Shown here piece after piece: positions 6,375 through 12,522 of a DNA stretch of 13,002 nt; positions within the stretch are counted from its first letter, which is position 1; every line of letters begins with the position of its first letter. The stretch comes from Clostridia bacterium. Its GTDB lineage: Bacteria > Bacillota > Clostridia > Oscillospirales > Butyricicoccaceae. The position numbers were made by a program, and so were the translations under genes. A model generated the notes under the pieces. It had not been told where the DNA came from. It saw only the letters and a list, made by a program, of their open reading frames with translations, and made no database searches. The DNA lies in the NCBI GenBank assembly GCA_900763355.1, contig CAAFJY010000060.1, positions 1-13,002 of the forward strand. The letters run 5' to 3'.

Positions 6375-7133
6375 ATGAACCGAAGCGAACACATCTATGT
6401 TGCCACGGTGGCACAGGATTGCCGGGAGGCGGCGCTGGAGTACGGCCTGGGGCTGGAGAGCGACGCCTTTTGCACCGCGCTGAATCTGGATGACCCAACG
6501 GCCGTCCGGGAAGAGCTGTCGCTGATGGGAAGTGTGGAACGCCGGGTGCTCCATGGACCCTTCAATGAACTTTGCCCTGCCGCCATTGATCCTCTGGTGC
6601 GGGAGATCACGGCCCGGCGCTATGCCCAGGCCTGGGATATGGCGCTGCGGATGGGTGCATCCAAGCTGGTCATCCATTCGGGATTCATTCCGTTGATTTA
6701 TTTTCCGGAGTGGTTTATCGGACAATCCGTCCTTTTCTGGCAGGGGTTTTTCAGGGAGCGGGCGGGAGATATCACCGTCTGTCTGGAAAATGTGCTGGAA
6801 GGGGATCTGGCCATCCCGCGAGAGATCGTTCGGGAGGTCAATGACCCCCGGCTGCGCCTGTGCCTGGATGTGGGCCATGTCCACTGCAACCCAAAGGCCC
6901 AGCCGGTGGAGACGTGGATCCGGAACTGGGCTCCTTGGCTGAGCCATGTCCACCTTCATAATAATGACCGCTCCTGGGATACCCACAGCGGCCTGGATCA
7001 AGGAACCATCCCCATGGAAGAAACGTTGGAGCTCCTGGCGACTCTGGCCCCCGGGGCCACCTGGACGCTGGAGACTCTGGAAGCCCGCCCCGCCTGCCGC
7101 TGGCTGCGGGAGCATCATTGGATCGAGGAATGA
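6375..7133 (+). CDS. TIM-barrel protein, xylose isomerase/AP-endonuclease 2 superfamily, in cobalamin operon
   Basis: The 252-residue protein looks like a sugar-phosphate isomerase/epimerase-type TIM barrel. The typical metal-ligand and active-site positions are all present on successive strands: LHGPF (His 60), VIHSGF (His 101), CLENV (Glu 138), LDVGHVH (Asp 165, His 168), HVHLHNND (His 191, His 193), WDTH (Asp 202, His 204) and LETLE (Glu 233). It should therefore be an active metal-dependent isomerase, epimerase or phosphoester hydrolase. The ATG at 6375 has GGGAGGG immediately upstream with short spacing; the longer frame from 6216 would cross the divergent promoters. The stop is 4 bases before cobT, so it is the first gene of the operon. 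That implies a role linked to the ribazole moiety or its precursors, but no substrate can be named. Confidence 0.82.
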   Translation: MNRSEHIYVATVAQDCREAALEYGLGLESDAFCTALNLDDPTAVREELSLMGSVERRVLHGPFNELCPAAIDPLVREITARRYAQAWDMALRMGASKLVIHSGFIPLIYFPEWFIGQSVLFWQGFFRERAGDITVCLENVLEGDLAIPREIVREVNDPRLRLCLDVGHVHCNPKAQPVETWIRNWAPWLSHVHLHNNDRSWDTHSGLDQGTIPMEETLELLATLAPGATWTLETLEARPACRWLREHHWIEE

Positions 7134-7137
7134 AGCG

Positions 7138-8253
7138 ATGACCGATCAGGAATTACTGCAGCAGACCCTTGACGCCATTCGTCCGGCAGATCAAAAAGCC
7201 ATGGAGGCCGCCCGCGCCCGGCAGGACAGCCTGGCCAAGCCTCCCCGCAGTCTGGGCAAGCTGGAGACCATGAGCATCCGTCTCGCGGGAGTGACGGGAC
7301 AGGCTCATAATACCGTGGACGTTCGCCGCATCGTGGTTTTTGCCGCCGATAATGGAGTGTGTGCCCAGGGGGTGTCCTCCGCGCCGCAGAGCGTCACTCT
7401 GGCCCAGACCATCAATCTCACTCGTGGGCTGACCGGGGCCTCCTCTCTGGCAAAGCACTTTGGGGACCAACTCCGGGTGGTGGACGTGGGCGTTATGACC
7501 GACGTCCCCGTCCCCGCCGTGTGGGACCGCAAGGTTGCTTATGGCACCCGGGATCTCTCTCAGGAGCCCGCCATGACCCGGGAACAGGCCCTCCGGGCCC
7601 TCTGTGCCGGGATCGAGCAGGCCGCGCTGGCCAAGCAGGACGGCGTCCGGGTCCTGGGCGTGGGGGAGATGGGCATCGGCAATACCACCACCTCCTCCGC
7701 TGTGCTGGCAGCGCTCACCGGCGCAGAGCCGGAGAGCGTCACCGGCCGGGGCGGCGGCCTGGTGGACGCCATGTTCGAAAAAAAGAAGGCCGTCATCCGC
7801 AAAGCCCTGGCCCTTCACACCCCCGATCCGCGCGATCCGCTGGATGTTCTGTCCAAGGTGGGCGGACTGGATCTGTGCGCGATGTGCGGGCTCTTTCTGG
7901 GGGCGGCGCGGGAGCGGATCCCTGTGGTCATCGACGGCTTCATCTCCGCCGTGGCAGCCCTGTGTGCAGCACGCCTGTGCCCCGACGCGCGGGATTCGAT
8001 GTTTCCCTCGCACCAGTCTTTTGAGGTTGGATTCCGTCTGGCTATGGACGAGCTGGGCCTGGAGCCTTATCTTCTCCTGGACATGCGTCTGGGGGAAGGG
8101 AGCGGATGCCCCTTGGCCTTCCTCACGCTGGAGGCGGCCTGTGCGGCCATGAACGAGATGGCCACCTTTGCGGAGGCTTCCATCAACGACGATTATCTGG
8201 CCGAGGTGCGGCAGGGGGATGCCTTCACCGTTCGCCGGGAGGGGGACGCATGA
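7138..8253 (+). CDS. cobT: Nicotinate-nucleotide:dimethylbenzimidazole phosphoribosyltransferase CobT
   Basis: The 371-residue CobT transfers the phosphoribosyl group of nicotinate mononucleotide to a lower-ligand base, giving alpha-ribazole 5'-phosphate for cobalamin. Family landmarks run in order: PPRSLGKLE (35-43), VFAADNGV (67-74), GVSSAPQSVT (78-87), VLGVGEMGIGNTTTSSA (172-188), VTGRGGG (201-207), VIDGFIS (264-270), SHQS (291-294) and MRLGEGSG (316-323), where Glu 320 is the expected catalytic base. Length is close to the usual 350 residues. The ATG at 7138 follows GAGGAA (7125-7130) at 7 bases; the longer frame from 6946 overlaps the preceding gene. Its last four bases overlap the next start as ATGA, so translation is coupled. 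Bases other than dimethylbenzimidazole are possible substrates in anaerobes. Confidence 0.96.
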   Translation: MTDQELLQQTLDAIRPADQKAMEAARARQDSLAKPPRSLGKLETMSIRLAGVTGQAHNTVDVRRIVVFAADNGVCAQGVSSAPQSVTLAQTINLTRGLTGASSLAKHFGDQLRVVDVGVMTDVPVPAVWDRKVAYGTRDLSQEPAMTREQALRALCAGIEQAALAKQDGVRVLGVGEMGIGNTTTSSAVLAALTGAEPESVTGRGGGLVDAMFEKKKAVIRKALALHTPDPRDPLDVLSKVGGLDLCAMCGLFLGAARERIPVVIDGFISAVAALCAARLCPDARDSMFPSHQSFEVGFRLAMDELGLEPYLLLDMRLGEGSGCPLAFLTLEAACAAMNEMATFAEASINDDYLAEVRQGDAFTVRREGDA

Positions 8254-8786
8254 TCGCATTTTTCTCCGGGGGGGCGAAAAATGGGAAATCCACCATGGCC
8301 CAGTCCCTGGCAAAGCGTCTGGCGGGGGAGGACCCCCTCTATTATGCCGCCACCATGATCCCCCACGACGACGAGGACCTGGCCCGCATCGCCCGCCATC
8401 TCCGGGAGCGGGAAGGGTGGGGATTTACCACGCTGGATTGCGGAAATCGTGTTACAAAACGTATTATCGACAAGAAAATCAACGGGACGTTTTTATTTGA
8501 CAGTGTTACAGCGCTCCTGGCCAACGAAATGTTCCCCCCTGCGGGGCCCGATCTTGCAGCCCCGGAACGGGTGAAGGAGGATCTTCTGACCCTGGCGGAC
8601 TGGGCGGAAAACATCGTGTTTGTCAGCGACTTCATCTTTGCCGACGCGGGGCGGTACGATGCGCTCACCCAGGCCTATCGGGCAGGCCTGGCGGCCGCCG
8701 ACCGGGCTCTCTGCGCCCGGGCCGATCTGGTGGTCGAGGTGTGCGCGGGACAAACATGGATTCACAAGGGGGCGATGCCGGAATGA
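8250..8786 (+). CDS. CobU-like adenosylcobinamide kinase/guanylyltransferase, divergent (copy 1)
   Basis: This 178-residue protein has CobU length and order. The P-loop is GGAKNGKS (7-14). YYAATMIPHDDEDLARIARH (31-50) corresponds to the region of Salmonella CobU that carries the guanylylated His, so His 50 is the candidate acceptor. FLFDSVTALLANEMF (81-95) matches the CobU DCLT-like segment. The C-terminal CobU signature (NEVG-GIVP then R-FR-GR-NQ) is not conserved: the equivalent stretch reads VSDFIFADAGRYDAL (125-139). CobU proteins phosphorylate adenosylcobinamide and then add GMP. The start overlaps the CobT stop (ATGA) and the stop overlaps the CobS start. A second, shorter CobU-like gene lies beyond CobS, so this copy may do only part of the usual work. 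The coding DNA at about 8440-8510 is clearly more AT-rich than its surroundings. Confidence 0.82.
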   Translation: MIAFFSGGAKNGKSTMAQSLAKRLAGEDPLYYAATMIPHDDEDLARIARHLREREGWGFTTLDCGNRVTKRIIDKKINGTFLFDSVTALLANEMFPPAGPDLAAPERVKEDLLTLADWAENIVFVSDFIFADAGRYDALTQAYRAGLAAADRALCARADLVVEVCAGQTWIHKGAMPE

Positions 8787-9550
8787 AGCGAAGCTTTTAT
8801 GCCTTCTGGATGTGCTGGGGGATGTTCTGCGGCATCCCCTGTCCCGTGCGCATCTGGGACGAGGAGGCCCGGCCCCGGATGATCTCCATGCTGCCTCTGG
8901 TGGGGGCGGTCATCGGGGGTGTCTGGGTGCTGTTGCTGCTGCTGTGCGCCTGGGCGGGACTGCCGCCCCTGGTGTGCGGCGCGGTGCTGGGGGCGGCGCC
9001 CTGGCTTTTGTCCGGATGCATCCATCTGGACGGGTATTTGGACTGCTGCGACGCTATTTTTTCACGGCGGGAGCTTTCAAAACGCCAGGAAATCCTTAAG
9101 GACAGCCATGTGGGCTCCTTTGCCGTGATCGGGATGGTGCTGCTGGCGATGCTGACCCTGGCCCTTTGGGCCGAGAGGACGGCGGTGTCTTTGTGGGGGT
9201 TGGGGGCCATCCCCGTGGCCTCCCGGGCCTGCGCCGCCCTGGCGGTGGATCATCTGCGGCCCATGAGCTCCAGCCAATATGCCGGGGCCTTTGCACAGCA
9301 AAAACGCCGGAGTGGGGATGCGCTCCCCCTCTTGCTGCTGGCCTTGTCCCTGCTGCTCCCCGCCCTTTTGGATGGGGGGGTGAGCGCCCTGGCCCCGGCC
9401 TGCGCGGCGGTGGGCTACGGCGCGGCGGTGGCTTATGGCAGCCGCCAGCTGGGGGGCTTTTCCGGGGATGTTTCGGGCTTTGCCCTCACTCTGGGGGAGC
9501 TGTGCGGCACGGCGGCACTGACACTTTGCGGAAGGGGGGTACTCCTGTGA
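8783..9550 (+). CDS. cobS: Adenosylcobinamide-GDP ribazoletransferase CobS (cobalamin synthase)
   Basis: This 255-residue polytopic membrane enzyme joins adenosylcobinamide-GDP to alpha-ribazole or its phosphate, the condensing step of nucleotide-loop assembly. The metal-binding family motif is seen as CIHLDGYLDCCDAIFSRR (79-96) with Asp 83, 87 and 90, followed by RQEILKDSHVGSFAVIG (101-117). The C-terminal GGFSGDVSGFALTLGEL (224-240) matches the conserved GD-x-x-G segment. Hydrophobic helices lie near 36-57, 60-77, 113-130, 135-154, 180-198, 200-218 and 230-249. The ATG at 8783 overlaps the preceding stop as ATGA and homology starts there (MKRSFYAFWM). In-frame starts further upstream, at 8741 and 8756, give unrelated residues. 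Its last bases overlap the next start as GTGA. Confidence 0.95.
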   Translation: MKRSFYAFWMCWGMFCGIPCPVRIWDEEARPRMISMLPLVGAVIGGVWVLLLLLCAWAGLPPLVCGAVLGAAPWLLSGCIHLDGYLDCCDAIFSRRELSKRQEILKDSHVGSFAVIGMVLLAMLTLALWAERTAVSLWGLGAIPVASRACAALAVDHLRPMSSSQYAGAFAQQKRRSGDALPLLLLALSLLLPALLDGGVSALAPACAAVGYGAAVAYGSRQLGGFSGDVSGFALTLGELCGTAALTLCGRGVLL

Positions 9551-9942
9551 ACCTCATTATCGGCGGGGCCTTTCAGGGTAAGACAGATTATGCCCGGGCC
9601 CGCTTTTCCCTGAAAAACGAGGATATTTTTGTCTGTACGACGGAAAACGCCCCGGATTTTTCGAAAAAATGCCTGAAGCATCTGGAAGAGTTCGCCCTCT
9701 TCGCCCTCCGCCGGGGGGAGGAGCCCCGGGCGGTGCTGGAGGACTGCCGGGACCAGTGGGCCGGCAGCGTGCTCATCCTCAACGACATCTCCTGCGGCGT
9801 GGTGCCCATGTACGCCGAGACCCGGGCCTGGCGGGAAGCCTGCGGCCGCATGGCAGCTTATCTGGCCGGAGAGGCCGATACAGTGATCCGCCTGTTCTGT
9901 GGGATTCCCCAAGTGCTGAAAGGGGGCGGAGACCGTGGCTGA
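9547..9942 (+). CDS. Short CobU-like P-loop protein (copy 2)
   Basis: The 131-residue protein is much shorter than a normal CobU of about 180 residues but has its two ends. The N-terminus is a P-loop, LIIGGAFQGKTDYA (3-16). The C-terminal half, LILNDISCGVVPMYAETRAW (76-95) running on to REACGRMAAYLAGEADTVIR (96-115) and CGIPQVLK (118-125), closely follows the CobU signature NEVG-GIVP, R-x-FR-x-x-GR and the terminal VxxGIP. The middle is shortened and the R-x-x-H segment carrying the guanylylated His is absent, although His 45 lies in a different context. The GTG start overlaps the CobS stop as GTGA. It probably binds nucleotide and acts in adenosylcobinamide activation, either alone as the kinase or together with copy 1. 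An 8-base overlap links it to the next gene. Confidence 0.8.
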   Translation: MNLIIGGAFQGKTDYARARFSLKNEDIFVCTTENAPDFSKKCLKHLEEFALFALRRGEEPRAVLEDCRDQWAGSVLILNDISCGVVPMYAETRAWREACGRMAAYLAGEADTVIRLFCGIPQVLKGGGDRG

Positions 9943-10810
9943 GCAGAAGATCTATCTCCTCCGCCACGGGGCCACCGTGGCCAACGAGCAGCGTCTTTAC
10001 TGCGGCAAGTCCGATCTGCCCCTCAGCCCCACGGGGCTGGACGCCCTCCATCGCCGGGCCGCCCAGGGGGGCTACCCCAAGGCCGAGGGCTGCCGGGTGT
10101 GTACCTCCAGCATGCTTCGTACCCGCCAGACCCTGGAGGCCATCTATGGCCCCACCGACAGCGAGACGCTCCCCGCTTTCCGGGAGATCGATTTCGGCGC
10201 GTTTGAGCTTCAGAGCTATGAGCAGCTGCGGGAGCGGGAGGATTATCAGACCTGGCTCTCCGGGGACAATGCCCGCAACCGCTGCCCCGGGGGCGAGAGC
10301 GGGGAGGATGTGGCCAACCGGGTGCGCCCGGCCTTTGACGCGCTCCTGGCCGACGGGAGGGATACGATTTTGGTGACTCACGGGGGCGTGATCGCCGCCA
10401 TCCTCACCGACCTTTATCCCGACAGCCCCAATTCCCGCTATGATTGGCAGCCGGAGCCCGGCTGCGGCTGGGCCCTGACCTTCCGGGCGGGCGAGCCCGT
10501 TGCCTGCGAGCCCATCCCCGACCCTCATCTGGGAGAAGAGCGGAGCCTGGGGCGCACCTGGGCCTGGGTGTCGGCGGCGCTGCTGGCGGGGGCCATCCTT
10601 TCGCTTTTGGCCGGGGCGGCCCGGAGCATGAAGGGCGGGAGCCCTGCGCTGGGGCTGATCCTCTGCGTTGTTTTATTGATCGCGTCCCAGGGGGTGCGCT
10701 TTGTCAAGCTGCGGTGTCCCTGGTGCGGGAAATCGGTGGCGCCGCTGCGCATTGTTTCCGGGGGGAAGCTGGTCTGCCCCCGGTGCGGGCGGAAATATCA
10801 ATACCGCTGA
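9935..10810 (+). CDS. CobC-like histidine phosphatase fused to two membrane helices and a zinc ribbon
   Basis: Residues 1 to about 195 form a histidine-phosphatase domain: LLRHGATVANE (8-18) with the phosphorylated His 11, CTSSMLRTRQT (56-66), FREIDFGAFE (82-91) with the acid Glu, and TILVTHGG (144-151) with His 149. In this operon the expected reaction is removal of the 5' phosphate from alpha-ribazole phosphate or cobalamin phosphate (CobC). The remainder is unusual. Two hydrophobic helices (about 208-227 and 237-253) are followed by CPWCGK (261-266) and CPRCGRKY (281-288), a four-cysteine zinc ribbon. The frame is continuous with no sign of a frameshift. The GTG at 9935 lies inside the end of the preceding gene and follows a GGGGGCGGAG ribosome site. 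Membrane attachment could place it next to CobS. The ribbon's partner is unknown. Confidence 0.88.
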   Translation: MAEQKIYLLRHGATVANEQRLYCGKSDLPLSPTGLDALHRRAAQGGYPKAEGCRVCTSSMLRTRQTLEAIYGPTDSETLPAFREIDFGAFELQSYEQLREREDYQTWLSGDNARNRCPGGESGEDVANRVRPAFDALLADGRDTILVTHGGVIAAILTDLYPDSPNSRYDWQPEPGCGWALTFRAGEPVACEPIPDPHLGEERSLGRTWAWVSAALLAGAILSLLAGAARSMKGGSPALGLILCVVLLIASQGVRFVKLRCPWCGKSVAPLRIVSGGKLVCPRCGRKYQYR

Positions 10811-10842
10811 GCTTATCCCGGACTTTGCCGCGTTTTTTCAAG

Positions 10843-10862
10843 AAAAAGGGGGGCTTTTTACG
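10843..10862 (+). promoter_or_regulatory. Strong ribosome site inside a small palindrome, leading to a probable ACG start
   Basis: AAAAAG (10843-10848) can pair with CTTTTT (10854-10859) around a loop of five G, so the G-rich Shine-Dalgarno core sits in the loop. The codon that follows the run, at 10860-10862, is ACG at near-ideal spacing. It stands exactly where the MocR domain begins. Confidence 0.45.
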
Positions 10863-12260
10863 GAAAACATCACCATCAAGCTCCAGCCGGGGGAGGGAAA
10901 GCCCCTCTACGAGCAGCTCTACCGCTTTTTGCTGGAAGAGATGACCGAAGGGCGGCTACGCCCGGGGGAAAAGCTCCCCTCCAAGCGCGCCCTGTGCACC
11001 GGTCTGGGCGTGAGTCACAGCACGGTGGAGACGGCTTATGGGATGTTGTCCGCCGAGGGGTGGATCGTCTCTCGACCCAAGCGGGGTTATTTTGTGGCGG
11101 CGGAGCTGGATCCGGCGCCCCGACTGGCGGAGCAGCCCATCGCGTCTCCTGAAAAAAAACCGATCGCCCCTGTGCCCCGGTATGATTTTTCCACGGGTGC
11201 GGTGGATACCTCCATCTTTCCCTATGCCTCCTGGGCCAGACTCAGCCGGGAGGTGATCTCGGCCCAGCCGGAGCTGCTGCAGCGGGGGGAGGTGCAGGGA
11301 GACCGCAACTTTCGGGAGACTCTGGCGGAGTTTCTCCGGGAATATCGGGGGGTGCGCTGTGCCCCCGAGCAGATCGTGGTGGGCGCGGGACTGGAATATC
11401 TCCTGGGGCTGGTGATCCAGCTCTTCCCGGGGGACGCGGCCTTTGCCATCGAGGACCCGGGCTATGGTGCCCTGCGCCGGGTGCTGCAGAACCACGGACG
11501 GACCATCTGCCCCATCCCGCTGGACGATCACGGTCTCCGGGCCGACGCTCTGCGGGAAAGTCCCGCCCGGGTGGCCTATGTGACCCCCTCCCACCAATAT
11601 CCCATGGGGGTGACCATGCCCGCCAGCCGCCGAAGCAAGCTGCTGCGCTGGGCCGCCGAGGAGCCGGGCCGCTATCTCATCGAGGACGATTACGACTCCG
11701 ATTTCCGCTCTCTCAGCCGGCCGATCCCCGCCATGCAGGGGATGGACGGGGAGCGGGTCATCTATATCGGGACCTTTTCCCGGTCCATCGCCCCCTCCAT
11801 CCGCGTGGCCTATCTGGTGCTGCCGGAGAGCCTGCTGCCGGTCTATCGGGAGCGCTTCGGCCTGTCGGCTTCTACGGTTTCCCGGTTCGAGCAGCAGACC
11901 CTCAACGCCTTTCTCCGCCGGGGGCTGTACAGCCGCCATCTCCGCCGCTCCGCCAGCCTGTACCGGAAAAAGGAGGAGCGCCTGCTGGCCGCCCTCGCCC
12001 GGGAGCTGCCGGAGGCCGTCGTCTCCGGCGCGGGAGCAGGACTGCATTTTCTCCTGACCCTCCCGGGACGGGAGGAAGGGGAGCTTCTGGAAGCGGCAGA
12101 GGGAGCTGGCATCCCCCTCCGGGGCCTCTCCGGGAGCTGCCTGCGAGTGGAGCCGCCGGGGTCTACGCTCATTTTGGGTTTCGCAGGTCTGGGGTTGGCG
12201 GACATTGATGATGCCGCCGCCGCCCTGGCCCGGGCCTTTGGGGGCGAAAAAAGGGAATAA
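10860..12260 (+). CDS. MocR/PdxR-type regulator: GntR winged helix plus aminotransferase-like domain
   Basis: The protein has 466 residues if it starts at the ACG. A GntR winged helix-turn-helix covers about 12-80, with PLYEQLYRFLLEEM (15-28), GEKLPSKRAL (36-45) and SHSTVETAYGML (52-63). A linker leads into a fold-type I aminotransferase domain from about 108, which keeps GDRNFRETLAEFLREY (147-162), EDPGYGALRRVL (198-209), TPSHQYPMG (242-250) and IEDDYDSDFR (274-283). The PLP Schiff-base position reads YIGTFSRSIAP (302-312): Arg 308 replaces the usual Lys. No ATG or GTG lies in frame near the domain start. In-frame TTG codons at 10701 and 10752 would add 53 or 36 non-homologous residues overlapping the phosphatase gene. 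It sits 49 bases after that gene with no terminator between, so it is probably the last gene of the cobalamin transcript. Its target is unknown. Confidence 0.87.
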   Translation, partial: TENITIKLQPGEGKPLYEQLYRFLLEEMTEGRLRPGEKLPSKRALCTGLGVSHSTVETAYGMLSAEGWIVSRPKRGYFVAAELDPAPRLAEQPIASPEKKPIAPVPRYDFSTGAVDTSIFPYASWARLSREVISAQPELLQRGEVQGDRNFRETLAEFLREYRGVRCAPEQIVVGAGLEYLLGLVIQLFPGDAAFAIEDPGYGALRRVLQNHGRTICPIPLDDHGLRADALRESPARVAYVTPSHQYPMGVTMPASRRSKLLRWAAEEPGRYLIEDDYDSDFRSLSRPIPAMQGMDGERVIYIGTFSRSIAPSIRVAYLVLPESLLPVYRERFGLSASTVSRFEQQTLNAFLRRGLYSRHLRRSASLYRKKEERLLAALARELPEAVVSGAGAGLHFLLTLPGREEGELLEAAEGAGIPLRGLSGSCLRVEPPGSTLILGFAGLGLADIDDAAAALARAFGGEKRE

Positions 12261-12269
12261 ATACACCGG

Positions 12270-12306
12270 CAGCGGGGCATTTTGCCCCGCTGTTTTCGTT
12301 TTTTCG
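12270..12306 (+). terminator. Rho-independent terminator after the MocR-type gene
   Basis: CAGCGGGGC (12270-12278) pairs with GCCCCGCTG (12284-12292) around ATTTT, and TTTTCGTTTTTT follows. It begins 10 bases after the stop and would end the long cobalamin-operon transcript. Confidence 0.92.
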
Positions 12307-12353
12307 GGAGAAATCGGATTTTGTGTGAACGAACATCGCATCTTTTGTGAATA

Positions 12354-12380
12354 TTAGCACTCGGCTATTGACACTGCTAA
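12354..12380 (+). promoter_or_regulatory. CIRCE operator (HrcA binding site)
   Basis: The left arm TTAGCACTC (12354-12362) is a perfect match to the CIRCE half-site. Exactly nine bases later comes CACTGCTAA (12372-12380), matching the consensus right arm GAGTGCTAA at 7 of 9. The element covers the -35 of the Hsp20 promoter, the usual place for HrcA repression of heat-shock genes. The hrcA gene itself is not in the window. Confidence 0.88.
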
Positions 12381-12395
12381 AATCGGTGGTATACT
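12368..12395 (+). promoter_or_regulatory. Sigma-A promoter of the Hsp20 gene
   Basis: A perfect TTGACA (12368-12373) is followed by a 16-base spacer and TATACT (12390-12395, 5 of 6). Transcription should start near 12402. The -35 lies within the CIRCE element, so HrcA would block polymerase binding. Confidence 0.85.
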
Positions 12396-12401
12396 AAAGG
12401 C

Positions 12402-12522
12402 GAACCTTGAGAGAGGGGATGAAAGTTCCCCCTTGACAGGTGTAAAATGAAAAACAAAATTGGCAATAGAATCCGCCGAGTGCGAAAACACTCCCGGGAA
12501 TGACGAATGGAGGTCATGAATT
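12402..12522 (+). other. Long 5' leader of the Hsp20 mRNA
   Basis: About 120 bases separate the predicted transcription start from the Hsp20 ATG. The leader holds a GGGGA/TCCCC hairpin (about 12415-12431), an 18-codon frame MKNKIGNRIRRVRKHSRE (12447-12503), a GAGTG/CACTC hairpin (12478-12493) and the ribosome site GGAGG (12509-12513). CTCC at 12491-12494 could pair with GGAG of that site, but only over four bases. A regulatory role such as temperature sensing is possible and not demonstrated. Confidence 0.4.

Noticed and set aside
7153..8313. A 386-codon minus-strand frame opposite cobT
   Set aside because: CobT is complete on the plus strand, with overlaps to its neighbours. The antisense frame has no motif and no ribosome site.
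6375..12260. The MocR-type protein as a metabolic aminotransferase of cobalamin synthesis, such as the threonine-phosphate decarboxylase CobD
   Set aside because: It carries an N-terminal GntR DNA-binding domain and lacks the PLP lysine, so an enzymatic role is unlikely.
10956..12341. A 461-codon minus-strand frame opposite the MocR-type gene
   Set aside because: It begins beyond the terminator and the translation lacks domain features. The sense frame shows GntR and aminotransferase motifs throughout.
12433..12461. A second TTGACA upstream of hsp20 as an alternative promoter
   Set aside because: At 17 bases downstream the hexamer is AAAATT, a poor -10. The upstream TTGACA/TATACT pair is far better and lies in the CIRCE element.
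12447..12503. An 18-codon frame MKNKIGNRIRRVRKHSRE before hsp20 as a gene
   Set aside because: It has only a weak AGG-type ribosome site and no recognised similarity. It is kept as a leader observation rather than an annotated CDS.
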